Shown piece by piece: positions 42,662-52,276 of a DNA stretch of 64,000 nt; the first letter of the stretch is position 1, and every line of letters starts with the position of its first letter. The notes under the pieces were generated by a model. That model had not been told where the DNA came from and ran no database searches. It saw only the letters and a list, made by a program, of their open reading frames with translations. The stretch is from Mesorhizobium japonicum MAFF 303099 (GTDB lineage Bacteria > Pseudomonadota > Alphaproteobacteria > Rhizobiales > Rhizobiaceae): positions 868,001-932,000 of the forward strand of contig NC_002678.2 of the NCBI RefSeq assembly GCF_000009625.1, read 5' to 3'. A program made the position numbers and the translations under genes.

Positions 42662-42779
42662 ATCAAGAGTCTAGGGCTTCACGCGGCCAAAGGGAATCGT
42701 CTGGGATCTCAGGCCGCTATCACAAGGCATGCTTCCACATGAAAAAGTCAGGTATATGAAAAAACGCTGGGCACATGAA

Positions 42780-42812
42780 AAAGCCGGCGCAACCTTGGGC
42801 CGCGCCGGCTTT
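42780..42812 (-). terminator. Intrinsic terminator after the SPOR-domain gene
   Basis: An 11-bp stem AAAGCCGGCGC/GCGCCGGCTTT with an 11-nt loop is followed on the minus strand by TTTCATG. It is 17 nt past the stop codon of the SPOR gene. Confidence 0.75.
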
Positions 42813-42828
42813 GATGGGTTGAACGCGC

Positions 42829-45800
42829 CTAGCGTGAGACGAAGCAGTTGCCGCCGGCGGCCTTGTAGCTGGTGCACAGATTGATGGCATCGTTGCGCGA
42901 CTGGGCCACAACGCGGACGCGGTAGAACGTGCCCTTGCCGGCAATCTCGGCCTTGACGATGTTGGCGGTGCGGCCGGCAAGCACGCTGCCATAGCGGCGC
43001 TGCAGATCCTGGTAGGTCGACTGGGCGCTTTCCACTGTCGGCTGCGAAGCAACCTGCATCGACCACGAACCATTGCCGGTCGCCGTCGTTGCCGGGTCAA
43101 TGGACGCGACCTGATCGGGCTTCACCTCGCCGACGACGTCGACGGGCTGGTCGGACGGGCGCTGCGGCGCGATCGCAACCTTGGCCGGCGTGTTGGCCGA
43201 CTGCGCCTTGGCCGGTTTGGCCGCCGGCTTGAGCGCCGGCTCGTCGCCCGACTGGTCCGCGGCCGGGGCCACGGTGCCGGTCTGGTCGGCATCGGCGGAC
43301 GGCGCGGCGACATGCTGCGGCGCCGGATCGCTCGGCTCGGCGGCCGCAACCTGCGGCGCGGCCGGCGCCGGATCCTCGCGCGGCACCAGCGAGCCATCCG
43401 ATTTGACCACCATCGTCCTCACCTTGCGCGGTGCGACGGCGACGACATCGGTGTTGTTGCCCTTGTCGGTATCCTGCAGCACCTGCGCGATGCGATCCTC
43501 GGACTTGGGGGCGGGCGCCGTATTGTCGGCCGGAGCAAGATTGCCAGCCGGTGCAGCACTTGCAGTCGGCGCCGCACTGGCGGTCGGCGCGGCATTGCCA
43601 TCATCGGCTCCGCCGACGGTAGCACCCTGGCCAGCAGAAAGATCGACGGCACGGGCCGGATCCTTGGCCTGCACGTCAACCGGGATCTCGGTGTTGGTGA
43701 CAAGCTTCTGCTGCACCGGCTCGGCCGGCTTCGCGCCCTTGACCACCGCGTCGTAGACCTTGTTGTCCTGGTTCGGCACCACGGTGCCGCCCGGATTTTC
43801 CGGCTTGACCTTGATCGGGGAGTTGTCGGCCTTGACGATCACCGGCGCGTCGCTGCCGCCCTTGCCGCCGAAAGACAGGGCAAAGGCGCCAAGACCGCCT
43901 GCGATCGCCACGGCACCGACGATTGCTGCGATGAAAAGGCCACGGCGGCCCGACGGCCTGGCCGCTTCCCGCTCGCCGAGACCCGGAACGGACATTGCTT
44001 CGTCCAGCTCTGGATCATAGTCGAGCTCATCGACGGTGAAATCGTCCGCCTGCGAGACCGGCTGGCTGCCGGGCAGATTGTCGAGGTCGAAGCCGTCGGC
44101 GGCGTCGGCATAGCCAGTGTTCGCTGCTGCACGGGCGGGCATTTCCGCCGGCCGCGCCGCATAGGTCCGCGCTTCCGGCTGATAGGCCGGTTTGACCCCG
44201 TCATAACCCGGTTTGACCCCGTCATAACCCGGTTTGACCCCGTCATAACCCGCTTTGGGTTCTTCATAGGCCGGCGACTGATAGGCCGATTTGTATCCGC
44301 CATCAAAGGTCTCATCGGCATAGGCAGCGCTGCTTGCGGGCGCAGCTGGAACAGGCGGAACCTCCACCGTATTCATTTCCGTCAGAAGGCTGGCGAACTC
44401 GGCGTCGAGATCGTCATAGCCTGATGCGGCCGGTTCATCTTCCTCGAAATGCAGTTCCGGAATGTCGAGATCGTCCGCCAACGCCACGACGCGCTCAGGC
44501 ACATCGACCGTTTCGACATCGGGCATCTCTTCTTCGTAGCGCGAGGACGGTCGCGGCTGCGGCGCGGAAGCGGGCGCCGCATAGGGAGCGGCCGCAACCG
44601 GCTCGGGCGCACGGTAGGACGGCACCACGGCCACTGCAGGGGCCATTTCCGGCACGGCGGGCCTGGCCGCCATCGAAGCGGCCGGCTGTGCGGCGAATGT
44701 CGGCTGCTGGGGAACCGGTGTCACGCGGCTCCACGAACGGGTCGGCTCGGTCGGTGCGGAGCGTTCGGCCAGCCAATCGAGGGAATCGGCCTGATCCTGC
44801 CGCGAAGCTGCCTCGTCGCGCGGATCGAGGCTCCTCGCCAAGGCCGCGTCGAACGCATCGTCGTCCAAATCGATGTCGCCATGATCGGCAGGGTCCGCGC
44901 CCAGATCCTGGCCTTGAAGCTCATCGACCAGCAGATCGTTGAGATCGGCATCGGCGGCGTGGGCGGCGCTGGAGGCATGCGGATCCGCGGTCGCATGTTC
45001 GTCGAGATCCCAGTCGAGATCGGCAGCTTCCTCGGCGGCCTTTGCAGGCGCGGCAGCATATGGAGCAGCATACGGCTGAACGGGAGCGGCAACCGGCTGA
45101 GCCACAACGGGCTGAGCCGCGACAGGCTCCTTGGCCGAGGTGCGCGCTGTCATGGCGCCGAGCAGCGCGTTCAACTCGTCTTCGAGGCTGCGTTCGTCCG
45201 CCGCGGCGGCCGGCTGGGGCTCAACCATGATGGCTGTCGGCTGGACCGCAGCAGCAACCTCGGCGGCCGGCTCTTCGGCAGGCTCGGCGAACGCGTCGTC
45301 CAGGTTCAGATCGAAATCATCGTCCGAAACGGCTTCGGAGCTCGAGAACTCCTCCCTCGCATCCATGGCATCGGCGGGCGCGTCGTGCGCCTCTGCCGCA
45401 TCAAAGGGCACCGGCTCGTCCGCATGAACGTCGAAATCCATATCGACATCCGCCATTGCGGCCTCGAAGCGACCGTCGAAATCGTCGTCGGAAATCGCCT
45501 CAGCCTCGTTCGCGGCCGGCTCCGGATAATCGACCGCGGCCACAGCCGCATGGCGCTGATCCGGCGAATGGTCGTCAAGCATCAGCTCGTCTTCGAGCGA
45601 AAGCGCGACCGTGTCGTCGAATTCATGCTCGGCGGCCGGCTCGACAGCCACCGGCGCTTCGGCAACCGCATGCTGGGCCTCGACGGCCTCCTCTTCGATC
45701 TCGGCAGCCTCGATGTGGAAATCCTGATCGAGCGACGCGGCAAGCTCGTCTTCCATCGGCAGATCGTCCTCGAAGGGCGAAACGTCCTCGAGCGAACTGG

Positions 45801-46245
45801 CGACGGCGTTGTCGAAATCGGCGTCGAAGGCAGGTTCGACGGAGGGTGCGGCGTCGGCAGCGCCGGGATTGGCATGGCTGGCGACAGCCCCCTGCTCATC
45901 GGCACCCGTGAAGTCCAGATGGAAATCGTCGTCGAGCGACAGCGCAAGATCGTCGTCGGCCGCTTGCGTGGCCGCCGTTTCAAATGCCGGCTCATGAGCC
46001 TCGACAACCGGAGCGTCGACGCTGTCACCAGCGTCGAACTCACCCATCAGTTCCTTTTCGAGGTCGATGTCGAAATCGTCCTCTTGCACGGGCTGACTGG
46101 CGGCAGCGGCCTGCGGTTCGACCCGCGCCTGCTGCTTGACCGGCTGGCGTGGGTCGAATCCCATGATCCTGGTCAGTTCCGCGAACGGATCATCGTCAGC
46201 GACGTCGTTGTTGTCGGCTACTCTCAGCTGGGTTCTGTCTGCCAT
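42829..46245 (-). CDS. Large SPOR-domain envelope protein
   Basis: A 1138-residue single-span protein with a very acidic cytosolic N-terminal part of ~790 residues containing many LSLDDDFHLDF-like repeats (LSLEDEL, SDDDFDLNLDD). A transmembrane helix (GLFIAAIVGAVAIAGGLGAFAL) follows, then a Pro/Ala-rich periplasmic linker and a C-terminal SPOR domain of ~75 residues (SWSMQVASQPTVESAQSTYQ to CFVSR). SPOR domains bind denuded septal glycan, so a role in division or envelope remodelling is likely. The start at 46245 is supported by a downstream-conserved MADRTQLRVADNN; an ATG 8 codons earlier is possible. A 21-bp tandem repeat lies inside. Confidence 0.9.
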   Translation of the reverse strand: MADRTQLRVADNNDVADDDPFAELTRIMGFDPRQPVKQQARVEPQAAAASQPVQEDDFDIDLEKELMGEFDAGDSVDAPVVEAHEPAFETAATQAADDDLALSLDDDFHLDFTGADEQGAVASHANPGAADAAPSVEPAFDADFDNAVASSLEDVSPFEDDLPMEDELAASLDQDFHIEAAEIEEEAVEAQHAVAEAPVAVEPAAEHEFDDTVALSLEDELMLDDHSPDQRHAAVAAVDYPEPAANEAEAISDDDFDGRFEAAMADVDMDFDVHADEPVPFDAAEAHDAPADAMDAREEFSSSEAVSDDDFDLNLDDAFAEPAEEPAAEVAAAVQPTAIMVEPQPAAAADERSLEDELNALLGAMTARTSAKEPVAAQPVVAQPVAAPVQPYAAPYAAAPAKAAEEAADLDWDLDEHATADPHASSAAHAADADLNDLLVDELQGQDLGADPADHGDIDLDDDAFDAALARSLDPRDEAASRQDQADSLDWLAERSAPTEPTRSWSRVTPVPQQPTFAAQPAASMAARPAVPEMAPAVAVVPSYRAPEPVAAAPYAAPASAPQPRPSSRYEEEMPDVETVDVPERVVALADDLDIPELHFEEDEPAASGYDDLDAEFASLLTEMNTVEVPPVPAAPASSAAYADETFDGGYKSAYQSPAYEEPKAGYDGVKPGYDGVKPGYDGVKPAYQPEARTYAARPAEMPARAAANTGYADAADGFDLDNLPGSQPVSQADDFTVDELDYDPELDEAMSVPGLGEREAARPSGRRGLFIAAIVGAVAIAGGLGAFALSFGGKGGSDAPVIVKADNSPIKVKPENPGGTVVPNQDNKVYDAVVKGAKPAEPVQQKLVTNTEIPVDVQAKDPARAVDLSAGQGATVGGADDGNAAPTASAAPTASAAPAGNLAPADNTAPAPKSEDRIAQVLQDTDKGNNTDVVAVAPRKVRTMVVKSDGSLVPREDPAPAAPQVAAAEPSDPAPQHVAAPSADADQTGTVAPAADQSGDEPALKPAAKPAKAQSANTPAKVAIAPQRPSDQPVDVVGEVKPDQVASIDPATTATGNGSWSMQVASQPTVESAQSTYQDLQRRYGSVLAGRTANIVKAEIAGKGTFYRVRVVAQSRNDAINLCTSYKAAGGNCFVSR
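44189..44251. repeat. In-frame 21-bp tandem repeat, three copies
   Basis: GGTTTGACCCCGTCATAACCC is repeated three times without a mismatch inside the SPOR-protein gene and encodes GYDGVKP three times on the minus strand. Perfect identity at DNA level suggests recent expansion and possible length variation between strains. Confidence 0.95.
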
Positions 46246-46348
46246 TATTGTTCCCGAACTCGCACTCATTCGGACGCCATGGACGTCGCGCAGGGTTGGC
46301 CCTTACCAGCGCAATGTGGGCAAAAGGTGACAGGTTTTTTAGTCAAAC

Positions 46349-48106
46349 CTAACGCATTTCGGTGGGCGCAGCGGCTCCGATCAGCGTCAGGCCGGACGTC
46401 AGAACGTCCGAAACAGCCTGCACCAGCCCTAGTCTGGCATGCGTCAATTGTCGGTCGTTAACCTTAACAAAACGTAAGTCCGGATTATCCGTGCCCCGGT
46501 TCCAGTGTCCGTGGAAACTGGAAGCCAGATCATAGAGGTAAAATGCCAGCCTATGCGGCTCCAGCGCAAGAGCGGCGGACTCGATCAGGCGGGGATATTC
46601 GGCGAGCTTGCGGATCAGGCCGATCTCGCCCTCGTCGGTCAGCGAAGCCGCGGCGGCAGCCAGGCTCTTGCGATCGAAATTCGCCTCGCCCAATTGCTCG
46701 CTTGCCTGCCGGAACACCGAATGGCAGCGCGCCGAGGCGTACTGCACGTAAAACACCGGATTGTCCTTGGACTGTTCGGTCACCTTGGCGAAATCGAAAT
46801 CGAGCGGCGCATCGCTCTTGCGGTACAGCATCATGAAACGGATGGCGTCGCGGCCAACCTCCTCCACGACTTCCCGTAGCGTGACAAAATCGCCCGACCG
46901 CTTCGACATGCGAATGGGCTCGCCGTCACGATACAGCTTGACCAGATTGCACAACAGGACAGTGAGTTTCACCTCGTCGCCGGCGATTGCCCTCGCCAAC
47001 GCTTCCAGCCGTTTGACGTAACCGCCATGGTCGGCGCCGAGCACGTAAATGAGGTCGACGAAGCCGCGATCGACCTTGTCCTTCAGATACGCCACGTCGG
47101 CGGCGAAATAGGTGAACGACCCGTCCGACTTGACCAGCGCCCGGTCCATATCGTCGCCGACCGCCGTCGAGCGGAACAACGTCTGCTCGCGATCTTCCCA
47201 ATCGTCCGGCTTCTCGCCCTTGGGCGGCGGCAGCTTGCCCTTGTAGATATGCCCCTTCAGCGTCAGGTCATTGATCGCCGAACGGATCTTCCTGGCATTG
47301 TCGGCATGCAGCGTGCGCTCGGAGAAGAACACGTCGTGATGGACGTTGAGCAGCGCCAGATCATCGCGGATCATCGCCATCATCGCGTCGATCGCACGGT
47401 CCTTGACGATGGCCAGCGCCTCATCCTCCGGCATCTGGAGCAGGCCGTGGCCGAACTCCTTCGCCAGCGCCTGGCCGAGAGGAACCAGATAGTCGCCGGG
47501 ATAAAGGCCGGGCGGAATCTCGCCGATCTCGTCGCCGAGCGCCTCCCGGTACCGCAGTATGACAGAACGGCCGAGCACGTCGATCTGTCCGCCGGCATCG
47601 TTGATGACATATTCCTTGGTCACGTCGTAACCGGCGAAGGCCATCAGATTGGCGAGCGCATCACCGACAACGGCGCCCCGGCAATGGCCGACATGCATCG
47701 GCCCCGTCGGGTTGGCCGAGACATATTCGACATTGGTTTTCCGGCCGGCGCCGACCGTCGAGCGGCCGTAATTGCGGCCATCGCCCAGCAGCGCCGACAG
47801 ATGTGCCTGCCAGAAGCCGTCCTTGAGCCGCAGATTGACGAAGCCCGGGCCGGCAACCTCGGCGGCGGCGACATCCTTGTCATCGCGCAGCGCCAACGCC
47901 AGCTTCTCGGCCAGCGCGCGCGGGTTCTGGCCGGTGGGCTTGGCCAGCACCATCGCCGCATTGGTCGCGAGGTCACCATGGCTGGCGTCGCGCGGCGGTT
48001 CGACGGCAATGCGCGACAGGTCGGGCGAAATGCCGTCCTTGTCTTTCAAATCAAGAGCTTCGACAGCCTTTGTGACTCGCGCGGTGAAATCGGCGAAGAT
48101 GTTCAT
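46349..48106 (-). CDS. argS: Arginyl-tRNA synthetase
   Basis: A 585-residue class I synthetase. The N-terminal Add1 domain precedes the HIGH-type motif [20 protein letters not shown] near residue 120. The KMSK-type loop is [16 protein letters not shown] near 375. The C-terminal anticodon-binding DALR domain contains [10 protein letters not shown]. The start was placed at ATG 48106 ([10 protein letters not shown]). It lies upstream of the SPOR-protein gene and downstream of dgt. Confidence 0.96.
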
Positions 48107-48167
48107 GGGTATTGCTCTGGCGGTTTTAGGCGAATCCGGCTCGTTGGCCGGCAAAATCGCGCTCGCC

Positions 48168-49382
48168 CTAGCTCAAATCCGGGGTGCGGTCAAACAAACG
48201 CCTGTGTTCCTTGAGCGCATAGGTGTCGGTCATCCCTGCCAGGAAATCGGCGACGCTGCGCGCCTTGATGCGATCCTCGGCCCGGTCCAGCCCCTCGCGC
48301 CAACCGTCGGGCATGGCGCGCGGGTCGGCGAAATAGACGTCGAACAGGTCCCTGACGATCTGCTCGGCGCCGGCGCGCACCCGCATCACCTCCTCGTGCC
48401 GGTAGAGATGCTTGTAGAGAAAGGCCTTCAGTTCCTTCTCGGCCGCGGCCATCTCGGCGGAAAAGGTCACCATCGTCTCGCCCGCCGCCCTCACCGCGTC
48501 GGCGCTACGCGGCCCGACGCGTTCCAGATTTGCGGTCGCCGAAACGATGACATCCTCGACCATGGCGGTGATCTGCCGCCGCATCAGTTCGTGGCCGGTG
48601 CGCACGTCATCGAGCCTGGGGTAACGTTGGCGTACGCCTTCCAGGATCTTTCCCGGCAGCGAGACGGTTTTCAGCATGTCGAGCGTCAGCAGCCCTGCCC
48701 GCAGCCCGTCGTCGATGTCATGCGTGTTATAGGCGATGTCGTCGGCGATCGCGGCGCATTGCGCCTCGATGCCGGCGAAGCGATCGAGTTCGAGATCCTG
48801 CATCTGCGAATAATCACGTATCGCCTGCGGTACCGGCCCCTTCAAGCCTTTGCCGCTGGCGTCCGTCAGTGGGCCATTATGCTTGACCAGTCCCTCCAGC
48901 GTCTCCCAGGTCAGATTCAGCCCGTCGAATTCGGCGTAGCGCGCCTCCAGCCGCGTCACGATGCGCAGCGACTGGGCGTTGTGGTCGAAGCCGCCCCAGG
49001 CCGCCATCTTGTCGTTCAGCGCGTCCTCGCCCGTATGGCCGAAGGGCGTGTGGCCGAAATCATGCACCAGCGCCACCGCCTCGGCGAGATCCTCGTCGCC
49101 GCGCAGTGCCCGCGCCACCGCCCGCGCGATCTGCGCCACCTCGATCGAATGGGTCAGCCTTGTGCGGTAGTGATCACCTTCGTGGGCGATGAAGACCTGC
49201 GTCTTGTGCTTGAGCCGCCGGAACGCCGTCGAGTGGATGATGCGGTCGCGGTCGCGTTGGAACGGCGTGCGGGTCGGGCTCTCGACCTCGTCGAACAGCC
49301 GTCCGCGCGAGAGCGCCGGATCGGTGGCATAGGCCGCGCGCGGCCGATAGCCGAACCCGATGTCGCCCAACTCATTGGTCAT
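48168..49382 (-). CDS. dgt: Deoxyguanosinetriphosphate triphosphohydrolase-like protein
   Basis: A 404-residue HD-domain dNTPase. Metal-binding pieces are [38 protein letters not shown] (HD) and [17 protein letters not shown]. The N-terminal [30 protein letters not shown] is characteristic. The start at 49382 was selected because homologous sequence begins there. It is divergent from erpA. Confidence 0.92.
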
Positions 49383-49458
49383 GGCTGATGCTGCCGCAGT
49401 TGACTTGGCCCTTTGCGCTTCATACCTATCATGTGAAACCGAAAGCAAGGTGACGCCC

Positions 49459-49806
49459 ATGGGCGCTGATGCCAAGACTGCCATGAAAGTCGACATGACC
49501 GAGGCCGCCGCCAGGCGGATCGCCGAGATTGTCTCTGGCGAGGCCGGCAAGACGGCGCTGCGCGTTTCCGTCGAAGGCGGCGGCTGCTCCGGATTCTCCT
49601 ACAAATTCGACCTGGTCGACACGCGCAACGACGACGATGTCGCCATCGAGAAGGACGGCGCCACGGTGCTGATCGACGATTTGTCGCTGGTCTATATGGG
49701 CGGCTCGGTGATCGATTTCGTCGACGATCTGATGGGGCAGTCCTTCCAGATCCGCAATCCGAACGCGGTCGCCTCCTGCGGCTGCGGCACGAGCTTCTCC
49801 ATCTAA
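49459..49806 (+). CDS. erpA: Iron-sulfur cluster insertion protein (A-type carrier)
   Basis: A 115-residue HesB/IscA-family carrier. The three conserved cysteines are in [12 protein letters not shown] and [23 protein letters not shown] begins the fold; a second ATG at 49483 is a possible start. It delivers Fe-S clusters to client enzymes. The VOC gene starts 5 nt downstream. Confidence 0.9.
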   Translation: MGADAKTAMKVDMTEAAARRIAEIVSGEAGKTALRVSVEGGGCSGFSYKFDLVDTRNDDDVAIEKDGATVLIDDLSLVYMGGSVIDFVDDLMGQSFQIRNPNAVASCGCGTSFSI

Positions 49807-49810
49807 CGGC

Positions 49811-50203
49811 ATGCCTGCCATCGGCGCGGTCCGTCAGGTCGCGCTGTCGGCCGGACGCAATCTCGATTCGACGCTGGTCTTCTGGCGCGATGTGCTCGGC
49901 ATGGGCGTTCATGCCCGTTACGATCCGCCGGGCATCGCCTTCATCATGGCCGGCGATGTGAGGATGCTGTTCACCGACGGCATACCGGCCGGCACCGTTT
50001 ATCTCGATATGACCGGCCTCGAAGCCTTCCACGCCGAGGCGAAAGCCGCGGGCGTCCCCTTCACCGCGCCGCCGGCGCTCGTGCATCGCGATACCGAAGG
50101 CACCTTCGGACCGCCGGGGGAAAGCGAGTGGATGGCCTTCCTAAAGGACCCGGCAGGCAATACGATCGGCCTCGTCGAACGCCATCCGCCGCAGGAAGAA
50201 TAA
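49811..50203 (+). CDS. VOC/glyoxalase family protein
   Basis: A 130-residue single-module VOC protein. Two beta-alpha-beta-beta-beta units are visible: VRQVALSAGRNLDSTLVFWRDVLGMGVHARYDPPGIAFIMAG, and VYLDMTGLEAFHAEAKAAGVPF ending SEWMAFLKDPAGNTIGLVE. Metal ligand positions (His/Glu) are only partly present, so the reaction is unknown. It lies in a compact erpA-VOC-xth run. Confidence 0.88.
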   Translation: MPAIGAVRQVALSAGRNLDSTLVFWRDVLGMGVHARYDPPGIAFIMAGDVRMLFTDGIPAGTVYLDMTGLEAFHAEAKAAGVPFTAPPALVHRDTEGTFGPPGESEWMAFLKDPAGNTIGLVERHPPQEE

Positions 50204-50210
50204 GACCGTC

Positions 50211-51005
50211 ATGAAAATCGTCACCTGGAACATCAACGGCGTTCGCGCCCGCATCGGCAATCTGACCCATTGGCTGACCGAGAGCGCGCCCGACATTGTC
50301 TGCCTGCAGGAGATCAAGACGGTCGACGAGCAGTTCCCGCGCGCCGAGATCGAGGCGCTGGGCTACAATGTCGAAACCAATGGCCAGAAGGGTTTCAACG
50401 GCGTCGCGCTGCTGTCGAAGCTGCGCTTTGACGAAGTCATCAGAGGCCTTCCGGGCGACGACACCGATGAGCAGGCGCGCTTCATCGAAGGTGTGTTCTC
50501 GACCGACAAGGGCGCGCTGCGGGTCGCCTCTCTCTATCTGCCGAACGGCAATCCGATCGATGACGAGAAGAAATTCCCCTACAAGCTGAACTGGATGGCG
50601 CGGCTGGAGCGCTGGGCCGAAGAGCGGCTGAAGCTGGAAGAGGCGCTGGTGCTGGCCGGCGACTACAACGTCATTCCCGAGCCGATCGACGCGCGTTTTC
50701 CGGAGAACTGGCTGGGTGACGCGCTGTTCCAGCCGCAGACGCGGCAGGCCTTTCGCCGGCTGCTCAACCTCGGTTTCACCGAAGCGGTGCGCGCGGTCAC
50801 CGATGCCCCCGACACCTACACCTTCTGGGATTATCAGGCCGGCGCCTGGCAGAAGAACAACGGCATCCGCATCGACCATCTGCTGCTGTCGCCGGAGGCC
50901 GCCAACCGCTTCTCGTCGGCCTCGATCGAAAAACATGTGCGCGCCTGGGAAAAGCCGTCCGATCACGTGCCGGTGGCGATCGATCTCGCCTTGCAGCCGG
51001 CCTGA
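50211..51005 (+). CDS. xth: Exodeoxyribonuclease III (AP endonuclease)
   Basis: A 264-residue EEP-fold nuclease for base-excision repair. Signatures are MKIVTWNINGVRARIGN, IVCLQEIKTVD (metal-binding Glu), the LAGDYNVIPEPIDARFPENW catalytic Asp/Asn loop, and GIRIDHLLLSPEA with SDHVPVAIDL (catalytic His). It starts 8 nt after the VOC gene. Confidence 0.94.
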   Translation: MKIVTWNINGVRARIGNLTHWLTESAPDIVCLQEIKTVDEQFPRAEIEALGYNVETNGQKGFNGVALLSKLRFDEVIRGLPGDDTDEQARFIEGVFSTDKGALRVASLYLPNGNPIDDEKKFPYKLNWMARLERWAEERLKLEEALVLAGDYNVIPEPIDARFPENWLGDALFQPQTRQAFRRLLNLGFTEAVRAVTDAPDTYTFWDYQAGAWQKNNGIRIDHLLLSPEAANRFSSASIEKHVRAWEKPSDHVPVAIDLALQPA

Positions 51006-51095
51006 CCGGGACCCTTCTGCCGGCGAATCGCCCCGACCTTGTATCGCCACAAATCAGGCGCATGATGGAAAATCATCATGGCGGCTGGGGTTCCC

Positions 51096-51395
51096 ATGAC
51101 CACTCGATTTGTTGCTTGTCCGATCGGCTTGGCATTTGCCACGGCCGCCATGGTGCCGGCTTTTGCCGCCCCGGAATGTCTGGCCAATGGAAAATCCTAT
51201 CCGGTCGGTCAGGTCGCTTGCCTGACGGTTGCCGACCAGAGCCATCTGGCGCGCTGCGAGATGGTGCTCAACAACACATCCTGGACGAAGATCGGCGACA
51301 GCTGCCCCGGAAACACGATGGCGCCGCACCCGCACGTCATGCCGATCTCGACGCCCGCGCCCAGCATGGTGCCGACGGAGCCAACCGAGAATTGA
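51096..51395 (+). CDS. Small secreted hypothetical protein
   Basis: A 99-residue protein. A signal peptide (TTRFVACPIGLAFATAAMVPAFA) is followed by a short domain with four cysteines (APECLANGKSYPVGQVACL, LARCEMVLNNTSWTKIGDSC) and a Pro-rich tail. The start at 51096 has GGGGTTCCC before it; an ATG six codons earlier is also possible. Family not recognised; disulphides likely. Confidence 0.7.
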   Translation: MTTRFVACPIGLAFATAAMVPAFAAPECLANGKSYPVGQVACLTVADQSHLARCEMVLNNTSWTKIGDSCPGNTMAPHPHVMPISTPAPSMVPTEPTEN

Positions 51396-51445
51396 TTTTT
51401 CTGACTAGCTGATCTCCCCCTCTTGGAGGAGAGCGGCAGGCGACC

Positions 51446-52276
51446 TTACTGGTCGGCGTTGGTGGTGCCTTTGGTCAGGATGTCATCGGCCAGCGAAATC
51501 GCCGTGCGCCGGTCGGCTTCGCCGGCGGCGGCAAAAGCCTCTTCCTGCATGCCGCGGATCCAGGGCTGATCCGTCGGCGACGCGCGTTCGAGCGCGGCGG
51601 TCATCATCGCCAGGCCGCGAACGATCTTGCCGCTCTGGAACAGGAGATGGCCAAGCGTCGCCTGCGCGCCCGCATGGCCCTTCGCGGCGGCGAGTTGGAA
51701 CCAGCGCCCGGCCTGCTTGACGCTGGCCTTCACGCCGCCCTCGCCCTTCAGGAACATCTGCCCCATCTCGAACTGGGCGTTCGGATTGCGGTAGTTGGCG
51801 GCGGCACGCATGTAATATTCCTGGGCCGCCACCTCGTTCTCGGTGACCGGGCTGCCGGGAATGCCCTTGCGCAGATAATCGCCGAGCGCCACCAGCGCGT
51901 CGGAAACGTAGCTTTCCTCAGGCGAGCCGGGCTCGACGTCCTGGTCGACGATCTCGGAGAAGAACTTGAACGCCTCATAATCGTCGCGCGCCACGCCGTC
52001 GCCCTCTGCATACATGCGGGCAAGCTTCCATGTGGCGCCGATCTGGCCGTTTTCGGCCGCGTATTTATAGGCTTCGGCGGCCTGTTCCTTGTGGCCGTTC
52101 TTGTAGGCGGAGAAGCCGAATTGGAACACTGCCCAGGGGCTCGACTGTGGCTTCACGCCGGTCTTGTCGTCGAACACCTTGTCGTCGAAGGCCAAAGCCT
52201 GGCCGACGGCGCCAAAGATCGCCGCAGCGACCAGTGCCGGAAGGACAGACGACCTCAACAACTCAGATATCCGCAT
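51446..52276 (-). CDS. exoR: Exopolysaccharide regulator ExoR (Sel1 repeats)
   Basis: A 276-residue periplasmic protein with signal peptide ([21 protein letters not shown]), then [19 protein letters not shown] and Sel1-like repeats ([81 protein letters not shown]). ExoR of Sinorhizobium and Agrobacterium holds the ExoS/ChvG-ChvI system inactive and controls succinoglycan, motility and symbiosis. The first 14 nt overlap the 3' end of ilvD; a start at 52321 is also in frame. Confidence 0.92.
   Translation of the reverse strand: MRISELLRSSVLPALVAAAIFGAVGQALAFDDKVFDDKTGVKPQSSPWAVFQFGFSAYKNGHKEQAAEAYKYAAENGQIGATWKLARMYAEGDGVARDDYEAFKFFSEIVDQDVEPGSPEESYVSDALVALGDYLRKGIPGSPVTENEVAAQEYYMRAAANYRNPNAQFEMGQMFLKGEGGVKASVKQAGRWFQLAAAKGHAGAQATLGHLLFQSGKIVRGLAMMTAALERASPTDQPWIRGMQEEAFAAAGEADRRTAISLADDILTKGTTNADQ

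Noticed and set aside
43312..44424. Plus-strand 370-codon frame containing repeated RFDPVITRFDPVITRF
   Set aside because: The repeat is the antisense reading of the 21-bp GYDGVKP repeat of the SPOR protein, not a separate gene.
44449..46461. A 670-codon plus-strand open frame opposite the SPOR-protein gene
   Set aside because: It is the antisense of a Asp/Glu-rich gene in high-GC DNA; the minus-strand frame has a TM helix and SPOR domain.
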